DNA from: Sphaerosporella brunnea | Lineage: Eukaryota > Ascomycota > Pezizomycetes > Pezizales > Pyronemataceae | Assembly (NCBI GenBank): GCA_008704415.1 | Contig: VXIS01000332.1 | Location: forward strand, 1 to 52,878 | Direction of reading: 5' to 3' | Length of the DNA stretch: 52,878 nucleotides | In this document: one piece after another, positions 40,988-52,032 of the stretch | Layout: each line of letters begins with the position of its first letter | Numbering within the stretch: position 1 is the stretch's first letter | The notes under the pieces: generated by a model | Database searches by the model: none | Seen by the model: only the letters and a program-made list of their open reading frames with translations | What the model was told of the DNA's origin: nothing | Made by a program: the position numbers and the translations under genes

Positions 40988-41798
40988 CAGGGGTCCCAAT
41001 AGTCCGGGCGCCCGACAGTCCAAACGGGGCCCGACAGAGTGGGTCAGGTCGGGCCGACGGTTGGTGCAGCCTGATAGGTTCGGGCCGATGTTCACAAAGC
41101 CTGGATATCTGATAGGTGCCGCCCGGGCCCGGTCATCCAGTGCGACGCTCAAAGCGCAGATCGTCGTCATGGTCGGGCTCTCCCGGCGGTTCACGAAAAT
41201 GTGCGGTGCCGATCGCAATCAAAAACCTTGTTGATCCCCCGCAGCATCCAATCATTGCACCACGGGTATGAGCCGGAGTTCGTAGCAGATTGCAAAATCT
41301 GACGTGATGCTCAGAGATCCAAGATTCGCGCGACCGAAAGGGCATGGCGGACGGCATCTTGCCCGTTACGGTGAATTTTACTGGGGAAAACCCCGTATTT
41401 CTTTTCGTATTTTCGGAGATTTCGCTCTAAGCTGGGTGACGATGTCATTGAAGCGATCGAATGTCTGAAATCCTCGGCGAGGGAAGATTTGGTTTATGGA
41501 GCGGGCTCTCAGGTTCTCCAGATCGAAGCAATGCTGGTTGATTTGGAACAGCGGGCCGCGGAAATGGCAGTATAATTTCTTCATGTAGTCCTTTCCTTTT
41601 TGTTAGAGCAATGATTCGTCAGGTGCCTGGCGGGCCCTGTAGGCACCGAAATTTTCTTGCCCTGATCGGGCCCTGTAGGCACCTGCGTCTTGCTCGAAAA
41701 AGCCTGGTCCAAACGGGCCGGAATTTCAAAAGCCCGGTTCAAACAGTCCGGTTTAGGGGAGCATAAAAGCCGGACTGGCCGGACTATTGGGACCCCTG
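40988..41798 (+). mobile_element. Non-autonomous hAT element, 811 bp, perfect 20-bp TIRs
   Basis: CAGGGGTCCCAATAGTCCGG at 40988 is repeated perfectly inverted at 41779-41798. Flanking 8-mers GGCAGCAG (40980-40987) and AGCAGCAG (41799-41806) match at 7 of 8, though the site is itself a GCA repeat. The first 440 bp match the leader of the transposase-bearing element (32408-31980). At about 41437-41575 an open frame gives DDVIEAIECLKSSAREDLVY and DLEQRAAEMAV followed by TAA, the transposase C-terminus. It is thus an internal-deletion derivative of a hAT transposon and the best-preserved copy in the window. Confidence 0.9.
41437..41575 (+). pseudogene. hAT transposase C-terminal remnant inside the 811-bp element
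   Basis: The frame reads DDVIEAIECLKSSAREDLVY, GAGSQVLQIEAMLVDLEQRA, AEMAV, stop. The same peptide with substitutions (CLKSWARED) is on the minus strand at about 24220-24040. The Leu-Lys-Ser-Trp block is the end of the hAT dimerisation region in many fungal transposases. Everything upstream in the gene is deleted. Confidence 0.7.
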
Positions 41799-42995
41799 AG
41801 CAGCAGCTGGTCGCTCATGGGATCGCAGAAAACACGCCTGTTTCTGAGACCACGGAGGCTGTCACTATTGATGAGATCAGACCCGCGTTGATGCCACAGA
41901 CCAGGAGAAGATGGTCGTTGAAATCCGCACCAAGGGAGTGAACTTTGAGGAGGCAGCTGGGAAATCGCACTCCCGCCAACTGTAGCTTTGCCTGGGCCCC
42001 CGCCCCGGCTCTTCAGACCCCACTCTCGGCTCTTGCGAGGGACTCAATAAGGCTGTTTCCAGAAACGAGCAGTCTCTTCCTTGGTCGTTTGTTGTCTTCC
42101 CCGAAGAACCCAGTTGGTGCTCGCACCATCGGTCCGTGGGTTCCTCCTGGAGAATTATTTGCACAAGGAACAGGGCGCACGTAAGATCCCTGTTTTTTTT
42201 CACTCTCGTTCGGGTGAACGGTATCAGGTCGGTTCCCATGTACGAATGTCATCGTTGACTGTCAAGCCGCAGACCATGAGAATACGGCGCCATTTGAAAC
42301 CTGCACCGGAGTGGCCACCCTCGAGGACGCAGTCAGCCTGACTCGCGCTGACGCCGCAGATGATGGGGGAGCTCAGGAGGACGTCGACATGACCGTAGCC
42401 CCAAAGCGCCACACTGGCGAAAGTCTGTCTCGGAGCAGGCGGCTACGACGACTCTTGTTCCCCCGGGCTCTCACCGCCCTTCACTCCCCCTTATCCTTTC
42501 GGTCAACTGTCTCGTTGCCTGTCCTCCCTTCCCACAAACGTTCACACCATCGGTCCGTGGGTTTCTTCCAAACTGTTTGCACAGGGAACAGGGCGTCAGC
42601 GATCATGGCTATATCAAATAGGATGACTGGGAACTTACCCCAGTTCGACGAGCTTCTTGAACCTCTCGTTGGTGGTAATCATCTTGCTGGCCACCAAGCG
42701 CTCCACACAGCCTGGGCACCACTTCGTATGGTTGTACCTGGATCCAACTCCGCAGCCTCATCGTTACGGCGGCGACGAAAAGGGACCCCAACGACGCCCT
42801 TTTCCCCGTGCAAACAGTTGTTCACTGTGAAGGAGAACAACCCACGGACCGACCGAGCGCGACGTCCGCGTTGAATATGCGACGGCCTGTGGGTGGGGTC
42901 AGCTTTCTGCCACATGAAGCAGTTATCGCTACTAGTCAATCGCGCGTCCGAACCAGCTGACTTCCGAATAGCGTGTAAATTGTGTGTGGGATAAA
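41799..42995 (+). pseudogene. Coiled-coil family fragments, tandem array part 2
   Basis: 41805-41945 encodes QLVAHGIAENTPVSETTEAV and, after a frame change, MVVEIRTKGVNFEEAAGKSH, equivalent to 39930-39990. The conserved core recurs at about 42128-42195 (ACCATCGGTCCGTGGGTTCC) followed by NVIVDCQAADHEN and LEDAVSLTRADAADDGGAQE. The core recurs again at 42550-42600. An inverted block at 42790-42995 matches 22414-22645. Several duplication and inversion steps are implied. No unit is complete. Confidence 0.45.
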
Positions 42996-43299
42996 CGGAC
43001 CATTCAACGGCATCCACAGGATGTCAAAAGGGAAGGGCAGCATGAAAGAAGGAAGGGTGTGAAGACGGGCTCGCCAAGTCGAGGTGGGGTGGTGTCGCCT
43101 AGCCAGTCGCCGGATGTTAGGAAGAGCAAAGCAGAGCTGGGAGTCACGTTGCGAACAGCGGGATTGATGGTGGTGCTGAAGGAGAGTCGACGCGTCGCGT
43201 CTGTGGAGGTTCGCAACGACGTGTCTGCGAGCGCGCCTTTCTCGTGTCAGTCAAGGTCACGGGGTGGCGTACTGGAACACATACCCCACTATTGACAGC

Positions 43300-44410
43300 C
43301 CTGCTCCGGGCGGAACACTATCCAAACCTCACGTACTACCGCGCGCCTACGCGCCTCACGCGGGCTCTCAACCCGGCAGCCGCGCTCGTGCGCTTGAGCG
43401 GCGGCCTGATAACCACTGAGATATATCCTTGGCACGAGCATGTCACGGCGGACTGAAATCACGGTGCGCCGGGAGGTTGTGGGGTACACCCAATGCAATA
43501 AGTGCATTAAACACCCACAAGAGACTACCTACGTGCACCGCGGACCGTTCCTCTTCCACCGTTGGAACCTGATCCACATCCCGTCGCGCCACGTCTACTA
43601 AAGCCCCCGCGGACGCGTCGACCGCCTTTAGTATTTTGCAGCAGTAGTTCGTTTCCCCTCACTAGCAACCACTTTGGTCTGGTCCTCAAAGCAATTGCCT
43701 ATTGGCGGCGGCCTCTCCGGAGACCCGGAACCTGAACATTAGAATGGTCGAGCATGGTGACCTCGTCAGCTCTGCCCACCTCTGCACACGCATCTAACTT
43801 CCTGCGCTTTGCATCGTTCAACACCGAGGGGTAACCGTGCACTACTCTCGCCATGCCGTTCAAATTTTGCAAACAAGGCGCCAGAATCGGCCTTGAGGGG
43901 TGGACAAAAATAAACATCCGGTGCAACTCTCCGCTGCATATCCCTCCTTGACAAAAAGATGCTGGCCCGCCTCTGCCATGTAGTGCTTGGTGGCTACACC
44001 CCGCGGAACCGACTCAGGATAGTTCTTTCTGCGTATTCGATCGGGGTCGAACCGCCGTTGTTGGCACTGTTGCCAGTGACACTTCGCTGGCGGTATCAAC
44101 TGTCACCATCGCTTTTGACAGCGGTAGCCGCGAGTCTGACAATTTGGACGACGTGGAAGCAGCGCAGACGCAACCGCGAGATTCACCCGGTTGGGTAAGG
44201 GTCGGGTGCAGGTAGAGGGGTGTTGTGAAGTGTAAAGGTGGAAAGAGAGGAAACCGCCAGAATTTAAACCCTCGGAGCGGGTAGGCAGAGCGCATGAGCG
44301 CAGCTGCCGCGTGGAGTGACAGTCATGAGCCCGCGCGAGGCGCGTAGACGCGCCGTAGTACTCGAGGTTTGGATAGTGGGTTGGATAGTCCGTAGGATTT
44401 CCGGCTCCGG
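43300..44410. repeat. Inverted-repeat pair about 1.1 kb apart
   Basis: 43311-43400 (ACTATCCAAACCTCACGTAC, CTACGCGCCTCACGCGGGCT) is matched in reverse complement by 44280-44390 (ACTATCCAAACCTCGAGTAC, CTACGCGCCTCGCGCGGGCT), and similarity extends into a GCAGC[C/T]GCGCTC[G/A]TGCGCT block. The interior has no recognised transposase. It may be a TIR element or two inverted copies of a repeat. No target duplication was recognised. Confidence 0.5.
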
Positions 44411-44680
44411 GGAGCAACGGTAATGCATCAGATTCCAGTCCATTATCTACGCATTGCTCCAAGAGGACCATGCGAAATCAATCCTGTGCAACTGCCGAAG
44501 CTCTCGCTAGCAATGCTCAACGTAGTAATGCTAGCAATGCTCCATCCTCCTTACACCTCACACGCATCGCGCTTGGTTTTGCGAAGCCGCTACGTGTTCC
44601 CCCCCTATTGGCCAGAACCTACTATCGCATACACCAAATAACTTCACGCTCGCCTTCGGGCACCAGAACACCGCTGGGAC

Positions 44681-46950
44681 ATGGCCACTGCCATGGATCA
44701 CGCTATGACAGAAGCTATGATGGAAATACCTGACAGTCAGGCTACTTTCAAACCGCCAACAGAACTCCAAGCGAACGTCGCTAGCAATGAAGTGCCCTGC
44801 AACAGCTTTTCGCAAATGTCAGACTATGAACCGACCCCAGCCGCCGTCATGCCCCCGCTTCGGTCCGAGGCCCCGCCGCTATCGCTGGAAGGACAACAAG
44901 CTGCTGCCTCAGCAGCACCGCCGCCGCAGCCAGACGATGTAATGGCCACGATACAGACTCAGCTCCATGATGTCGAACGCGCCCCGACACCAACCCCCCC
45001 AGCCCCGATCACCTTGAACACCACGCGTATGGTCTTTGGCTCTGCTGAAGGGCCAGGAAGCGCACAGGTCGAACCCCCGCAGCGAAGGCCCCCTTCTCGC
45101 TTCAACCGCTCCGACCCCATGTCAATAACGCGCAAACGACGACGCTACGAATCGCCGGAAGATAATATCCTGCTGGACTCTATCCACTACGTTGTCAAAG
45201 GAGCCATGAACAGCCATTTGAGGTGCCTGGATGCTGACTGCCAGATATACACAACCCGCATTCTTAGACGAATGGGCGAAGTCACCGGCCCGCTTATAGC
45301 CAAGATTGCGGAGCTGGAACGCACAATTGCAGCCCAACAGCCACAATCCCGCACGCCCATAATTGCCAAAACCAATCACACACCCCCACCCCTGCCCCCC
45401 CACCTCCGCTACCCCCGGCTGTCGACACAGAGATGTCGGGAACCTGGAGCGACCCCGCCTTTGACCGATATTTGAAGAGTACAGAGGAACTTGCCACCAG
45501 GGCTCTAAGGAACCCCCCTACCAACTCTGTGGCCGGAGCGCTCATTGCAGCAGGCAAGGGAAACCTCAAGGACTCCACCCGCGCCACAACACACACAATA
45601 GCTGGTCCGTCTGAGATCACAATCATCGCCAAACGTAAAGAGACTGCTCCAGCTCCGGTGCAAACCAAACACAACAAAGCACCGACCCCCAAAGCTGCAG
45701 CCAGACCCAGCACCTTCGCAGCGATAGTCAATACCGGAGGAGACCCCTCACGAAACGACGGCTCCTGGACCACGGTCACCAAGGCTAAGAGGCCTGTCAG
45801 TGCCGTCAACACCACCACCGACCTCAAACCAGCTGGACACGAGGTGCTGCGCAGAGCTCGTACTATGATCATGGTGCGTGAAGAGGGCGCGTCGCAATAC
45901 CCCGTCAACGCCAACTACTGCTCAAACATGGTAAGGGCGGTTAACAATGCGCTAGCTGCCAAACGCACACCGGGTTTCCTGCGTCTAGCAACAGTCAATA
46001 AGAACCAGAAGGGAACTATCACGGCGCTGGCCTGCCCTACCGCAACAGCCATTCGGCGGCGCATGTTCAGGGACACTATACTCACTGCAACAAGATGCTT
46101 GGACTCCAGCGTGATTGCAGTTAATCCAAACTAGGAATGAACACCCATCATGGTTCATGGTATCGATACGCAGAGATACTTTGGGAAACTAGGTCTCCTG
46201 AAGCGCGACCTGATGACAGACAACGACGGGCTGATTATCCCGATGCAAATTCGCCGGCTAACGAACGAGTCGGAGGGAAAACAACGCATGAATGATGGAA
46301 GCATCCGAGCCTTCTCCGTCACCTTTGCAGTGAAGGACCGCAGTACTGCATTACATGCTACCAGAAAAGGTCTTCTGCTTTCGGGTAAATTCCTTAGGGC
46401 CGAGTCGTACCTGAAGGCTGGCCCTGACACCTTCTGTGACTACTGCTCCGGATGGGGCCATCTCTCACACAACTGCATCAACCAAAACATGCAGGGAAAA
46501 CCAAAGTGTGCACACTGCGGCAGGAATGACCAACTAACTATTGACCACAGATGCAACATTGAGGACTGCGTGGAGTGCATCCAGAAGACCGGACGTGTTT
46601 GCAAGCACTTGCAACCGACGCTTCACTGCGCAAACTGCGAGGGCAGTCATTCCGCAAGGGATGACGCCTGCCCTCGCAAGAAGGATGCTATCAGAAAAGC
46701 AAAAGCCGTGCAGATCAGCACCCCTACCAGCCACGCGGAACCTCGCCTTTCTGCAGCCAACGCCACTCCAGTCGGGCACCCATTCGCCTCCCGTCGCACA
46801 CACGACAACACCAACACCCCCTCTATTGTCGAACGGGAGCTATACGATCACACGACCACATCGGACCCAGACGATGCTATGTCCGACTCGTTAAACCAAG
46901 CCAAAATCACTCAGTCAGCCTCGGCCACGCCGGTGGAAGATCACTTATAA
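44681..46950 (+). pseudogene. LINE ORF1 (gag-like protein with CCHC zinc knuckles)
   Basis: From ATG 44681 (MATAMDHAMTEAMMEIPDSQ) the frame is open to 45475. It continues after a one-frame slip within the C-rich tract at about 45380-45410 into MSGTWSDPAFDRYLKSTEEL, STFAAIVNTGG, GSWTTVTKAKRPVSAV and ATVNKNQKGTITALACPTAT to 46131. A TAG (46132) and TGA (46138) two codons apart sit where Trp would fit (NPN*E*TPIMVHGI). The last part has KFLRAESYLKAGPDTFCDYC followed by three Cys/His knuckles (CDYCSGWGHLSHNC, CAHC...H, CANCEGSHSARDDAC) typical of Tad/I-type ORF1 proteins that bind element RNA. It ends TAA at 46948-46950, overlapping the ORF2 ATG. Confidence 0.85.
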
Positions 46951-49742
46951 TGCGATGCATCCAGCACAACGTGAACAGGTCCGGTCACAGCCTGCAGGCC
47001 TGTCAAGAAATTGCGATACGGTATAAGACAGTTTTGCTTCTCATTCAGGAACCTCCGGTTTGCCGGATACAACTCCAGGGCTTCCGTATATGTGGCACTG
47101 GCAGGACGTGGGCAGCCATACGCATCAACACCCGCCCCGACGTTGCCATCCAGTCCAACCTCACCTCGACGGGCGATGTCATCATGCTTGACGTCACATC
47201 CCCCAGTGGCGCTAAGTGCCGCATCGTCAATGTATATAACCAATTCCAATATGGTATCACCAACGACAACTTCACAAGCCAGCGGCCCAGCCGCCTCAAA
47301 GACTGGGCTCCCATTTTGTTGCCAACCAATGTCATACTCGCAGGTGACTTCAACGCCCACAGCAGCCGATGGGACCCCACATGTATAACAAAGTGCCACA
47401 GCTCCTGGCTAGAGTCTATGATAGATGATCACGAGCTGGCAATATGGAACGACGACACCTCCACCTGTGATTGAGGTGCAACCCCAGCGATTCTGGACTT
47501 GACGCTGTCCTCCTCTGGCATCACAGTCAATAACTGGTCCGCGGATGCTCTAGGATACGAGACCAGCTTGGACCACGCCTTGATCTCTTGGTCATGGCTT
47601 CATGGAGGAGGAGAACGGCTAGGCCGAGCCATAAGCCAGGAAATTATGGGCTGGAACATTAACGGCATGTCAGATGAACAGCCGAAATAGGCTGACGGCG
47701 CCTGGCAGCATGCAGCGGCAGGCAGGCCAACGATCTCCCTGGCCGCACCTGTCGAGCAGCTAGACACCGAAGCCAGCTGGATTTCGGAAACGCTGGCTTC
47801 GGTCCTGGGACAACATGCCAAACCACTCCGCATCTACGCCCGCTCCAAACGGTGGTGGAACGCAGACATCAACGAGTTGCGTTGGATACTTGGCGCCGTC
47901 AAGCGATTCTTCCGCAGACGACAAGGTACCACCGAACAGGCAGTAAAGCATGCAAGTCAGACCTTGAGGGCAGCCATCCGTGAAGGCAAGCGAGAACATT
48001 GGTCTTCCTTCGTTCAGAATGCGGGGCCAGAAGACACTTTGAAAGCACTGCGGTGTACCGACGGGGCCGTCAGTACCGTTGAAAGGAGGGCCACTCACGG
48101 GCCAAAAGGGTGCGATCGCAACCACCACCAGGGAGAAGAGCGACATGATGGCCAAACAAGCCTTCCTGGCCCCACCTGCAGATAACTGGTCACCCCAAGA
48201 ACTGGATGAACTAGGCGATGATGTTCACGTGACAGATGAAGAGGTCGAGAGAGCATGCTTTGCGCAAGCCTCTCGATCTGCGGCTGGCCGTGACAACCTG
48301 GACCCCCAGCAGTCTGGCTGGTATGAAAATGCCACCCTGCTGGGTTCACAGCGCTCGTGCGTGCCTGCGTGTGGCAAGGCTGCCAACTCATGCCATGGAG
48401 ACAGGCTACAGGTGTCGTTATACCCAAGGCCAGCAAGAACGACTACTCCAAGGCCCGGTCATACCGTGTCGTGTTGTCAGTGGTAGGCTGATGCCGGTAG
48501 CCTGAATTGGTCACTGGCTGCATGAAGGGCAGTTTGGCAGCTAACAAGGCAGAGCAGCGGTGGACATAGTGGCAATTCTAACGGATCAGGCACAGATGGC
48601 ATGGAGTGAGAAACGCATGGTTGGCACTTTACTCATGGACGTCAAGGGAGCCTTCAATCACTTATCCAAGGCGGTCTTCATCCGCAGGCTAACAACGTTG
48701 GAGGCTCACCATACTCTGATCAAATGGACAGCCTCTCTCATGCAACACGGATGGGCATGGATCAGAGTTGAGGGTCAGCTCAGCGATCCCACAGCAATCA
48801 AAACTGGGCTCCCACAGGGATCCACCATCTCGCCTATCCTCTTTGCAATCTACCTTTTGGGCCTGATCACCACGGTGGAAAATGAGGTGTCAGGGGCTTT
48901 CGCCCTTTCCTATGCTGATGACGTTTGCATGGGTACCGACAGGCGACACTGTCCCCCACGTGACGCGTACCCTCAATCCGTGTGCAGCCGCGAGTTTACG
49001 CTGGGCCAATGCCAATGCGATGGCCTTTGGTGTGGGCAAAACGGAAGCTATTCAGGTTACTAGGAAACGAGAGCTTTTGGATCTGAAGGTGTTGGTGGCA
49101 GGCTCGTGGGTGCCCTACAACAAGCAAGCACGAAGTGGCTTGGAGTTTTTCTGGATAGCAAGCTAACACTACTCCACCTCCACAATGTCCAAATTGGCAA
49201 GGATAGAGCTGCCAAACCAAGGATCAGATCGCTGACTGGAAGACTCCGCCTAGCCCCAGAGAACGTCAGACGCATCAATGTTGCAGCTGTCCAGGCGTTC
49301 ACACTGTATGGTGCAGAACTCTGGTGCGGTGAGTATCAGCACGGACTCAAGGGTCGGCTAGCGGATATCCCAAAACTGTTCAACCGCCAAGCAAGAACCA
49401 TTCCCGGCGCTCTTCAGACATCTGCTATAGGCCCACTGATCTGAGAAGCTTGTTTCGTCGATGCAGGTACCTTTCTCGCCCACAGACAACGACGCTTTGT
49501 GATCCGACTAGAGGCCACACCTAAGGACAACCCAGACGGCAGTCGCGTACGTGCAGCGCCACTGCAACCTGCAGCATCATCTCCACAAGTTTTGACGCCT
49601 AGGCGGCTTGCAAGATTCGTAGCCAAAAACGATTTTGGAGAACCCCTCCATCCGACACGAGCGGACACCAATCTGACAAAACTCGCCGCTGTAATACCAG
49701 ACCAACCCCAAACGATTGAGCAAATATCGACAACCTGCAGCA
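46950..49742 (+). pseudogene. LINE ORF2: endonuclease and reverse transcriptase (Tad-like)
   Basis: ATG 46950 overlaps the ORF1 stop (TAATG). The endonuclease (APE type) shows MRCIQHNVNRSG, LLLIQEPPV, VILAGDFNAHSSRWDP and TSLDHALISW. Stops at 47472 and 47688 replace probable Trp codons. After a frameshift near 48085 the pre-RT region reads ACFAQASRSAAGRDNLD and, in another frame, GVVIPKASKNDYSKARSYRV. The RT follows from 48560: LLMDVKGAFNHL, KTGLPQGSTISPILFAIYL and LSYADDVCMGTD, all core residues kept. Later frame changes give FGVGKTEAI, STKWLGVFLDSKLTLLHLHN and VAAVQAFTLYGAELW (thumb). A TGA at 49442 is probably from CGA. The RNase H is absent because a gypsy LTR begins at 49746. Confidence 0.85.
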
Positions 49743-49745
49743 TAT

Positions 49746-50120
49746 CTTAACAGATGGGGTCGGGGACAGACTGGAGGGGTTCAAGTTACTCCCATGCAGA
49801 GGAGCGACGGACGGGAACAGGAACAAGAACGGAAACAAGATTCGGAGGCAGGACGAAAGGCGCGATTTGCACGGCCGGGATTCAGATTGGAACGAAGGTA
49901 CTCAAATTGACATACGGATGTTCAGTGAAGAAGAAAAGAAAACAAACAACAAAGCGAAAGCAAAGGCCCCCTATATCCATCACGTGACTGCGGTGCGCCG
50001 CGCCATGTGGTAGCCGAACATAACCTCGGCTTGGAGCCACCCTACCCAGCCTCCCTGCAGAGCCTCATCGCAATACCACAAACAACGCCACCAAACCTGA
50101 TTCCAACTCGCGCCGTGACA
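49746..50120 (-). repeat. 3' LTR of gypsy element A (375 bp)
   Basis: On the minus strand it starts TGTCACGGCGCGAGTTGG directly after the purine-rich GGAGGGAAATAC. It ends near 49746 with a diverged GTTAAG where LTR B has GTTACA. It aligns with 52033-52543 over its length (shared ACGTGA...GCGGTGCGCCGCGCCA, GTAGCCGAACATAACCTCGG) except for an extra stretch in B. It sits within LINE ORF2 sequence. Confidence 0.75.
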
Positions 50121-50154
50121 GTATTTCCCTCCTAAGGCTGAGCTCCAGTGAAGC

Positions 50155-52032
50155 TCAGTTGTTCTTTGGGAGGGGCTTCGGCTTGTCCGGGTAGGCCTCG
50201 TAAAAGCAATTGATAGCTTCCAAGCTGTTGACCAACTCGGCTGGTTCCTACTTTGGCTGGTTGTAGCACGTCCACTTGACCAAATACTGGAGTTTACGCC
50301 AGCGTCCGTGAAGTCGCGAGTCCAAGATCCGACGAACAAACTACTCCTGCTCGCGATCGTTCTCTACCGGAGGTGGCGGGTCCTGTTGTTGCCCCGGGTA
50401 GGCGTCATCGGATGCCGGCTGCAAGAGGGAGACGTGGCAGATAGGGGGGACGTGGATGTCTTTGTGAAGCCGGAGACGATAGGCATATGCTGAGACCTTC
50501 TTGGTAACCTCAAACGGCCCGTGACGCTTGTTGTCCAGTTTGCTAGCTTGACGCCGAGTCTTCCAATTCCGACCGTTAAGCCAGACCCTATCTCCGATCA
50601 GATAATCAGCGGCCGGTATGCGATACTCGTCAGCATTGTCCTGATATGTCATCTGGACCTGTAGCAGGTCCTGGACGAAGGTGCGAGTGGATCTCCAACA
50701 ACGTCCTGGCAGTGGTCAAGGCTCTTCGGTTATCAACGTCGTTGGGAGCTCGCAGGGGACAGAGCAAACTGGTAGCGTGGGTCAAATCCCTTATTGGTGA
50801 AGAACGGTGAAGCGCCGTGAGCTTCCAATGCCTGGTTGTTGGTTGTGAATTTGGCCAATGGTGGCCATTCGGCACAGTCATCCTGGAGATAGTTGACGTA
50901 GGCCCAAAGATACAACTCCATAATCGCATTGATCCTTTCCGTCTGTCCATCAGCCTGCGGATAAAAGGCCGTTGAGAGTCTGCGTTCAATCCCAAGCCTT
51001 CCACAGAGGCGTCCCTAGAAGTCCGATGGGAACTGCGGTCCACGGTCCGATATAATGGTCAGGGGTAGGCCGTGAAGTCACAATATATGTTGGATAAAGA
51101 GATGGGCTAGTCCAAGTGCATCGACGTTGGTACAGCAGGGGATTAGGTGACGCTCTTTTGTCAGGCAATCGACCACGATCCAGATGGCATTGCAGCCCTG
51201 TGACCATGGCAGCCCCGTAACGAAGTCCATTGATATATCCTGCCGGGGGCGTTTCCGGATTGGAAGAGGTTGTAGGATACCGTAGGGAGCATGACGGGCG
51301 GTCCGTGAGCGTTGGCAGACATGACAGTTGGGGACATACCGTTCCACATCCTGTCGCATCTTCAACCAGTGGTAGGTGCGGCAAAGCAATTCCAGTGTTT
51401 TGAATTGTGCTGGGTGGCCAGCAACGGGGGCGTCATGGTGTTGTTGCATCAAATGCAGCCGCAGGGGTTTGTATTTGGGCACGTAAAGCTTACCTCTATA
51501 GGTGAGGCGGTCTCCTTCCTGCGCTCACTCCGCCAATGTAATGCGACGGCTATGGCAAACTCCATGTCGTAGCATTTGAAGGACCTGGGAAGGAAATGGG
51601 TCCGCATCGTAAGCTTCTCGGAACAGGCAGGCAAGCGTTCTTTGGGGGTGGAAGGACCACATCGGGAGCGGGGTCGGCATTGGGGACGGAGACTGGCGCT
51701 GGAGGAGGCGGTGCACAAGGCCCATCGGCTAGCAGGTGGACGATCTGGTGGGGCTTTATGACGAAGCAAAAATTTTCAGTCGTGTGCTCATCCCCCTCCA
51801 TAGGCAGATCTCCTAATCTGCGAGTTAGTGAGTCCGGCTTGCCCCCAGACTTACCAGGATGGTAGACAATCTTGAAGTTAAACTCCGACAAGAATTGGGA
51901 CCATCGGGCTTGATGTCAATTCAGGAGCTGGCTGGTGGTAAAGTATTCCAACTTCTTGTGGTCATTGAGCACCTGGATCGGGTTTTTCACGGATTGGAGT
52001 TCGGGTCGCCATTTCTCAAACGCACGGACGAT
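50155..52032 (-). pseudogene. Gypsy element A pol: RNase H tail, integrase, chromodomain
   Basis: From 52032 leftwards: RNase H (IVRAFEKWRPELQSVKNPIQ, VLNDHKKLEYFTTSQLLN), a TGA at 51918-51916, [20 protein letters not shown] and [14 protein letters not shown]. The integrase H2C2 region follows (LHLMQQHHDAPVAGHPAQFK, CHVCQRSRTARHAPYG). The core reads ISMDFVTGLPWSQG, a stop at 51080-51078, LTIISDRGPQFPSDF, a TAG at 51017-51015, and ADGQTERINAIMELYLWAYV. A frameshift near 50700 leads to DYLIGDRVWLNGRNWKT and RHGPFEVTKKVSAYAYRL. The chromodomain (RRILDSRLHGRWRKLQYLVK) has stops at 50343 and 50250, both at Trp positions. It ends at 50155 and is inactive. The RT and gag are cut off by LTR B. Confidence 0.85.

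Noticed and set aside
40980..41806. Treating the GCAGCAG flanks as slippage only
   Set aside because: The site is a GCA repeat, so chance is possible, but perfect 20-bp TIRs end exactly at the repeats; kept as a probable target duplication with that caveat.
50139..50163. CTGAGCTCCAGTGAAGCTCAG hairpin as a regulatory site
   Set aside because: It lies at the chromodomain stop and 3' untranslated region in both gypsy copies and may simply reflect base composition; no evidence of function.
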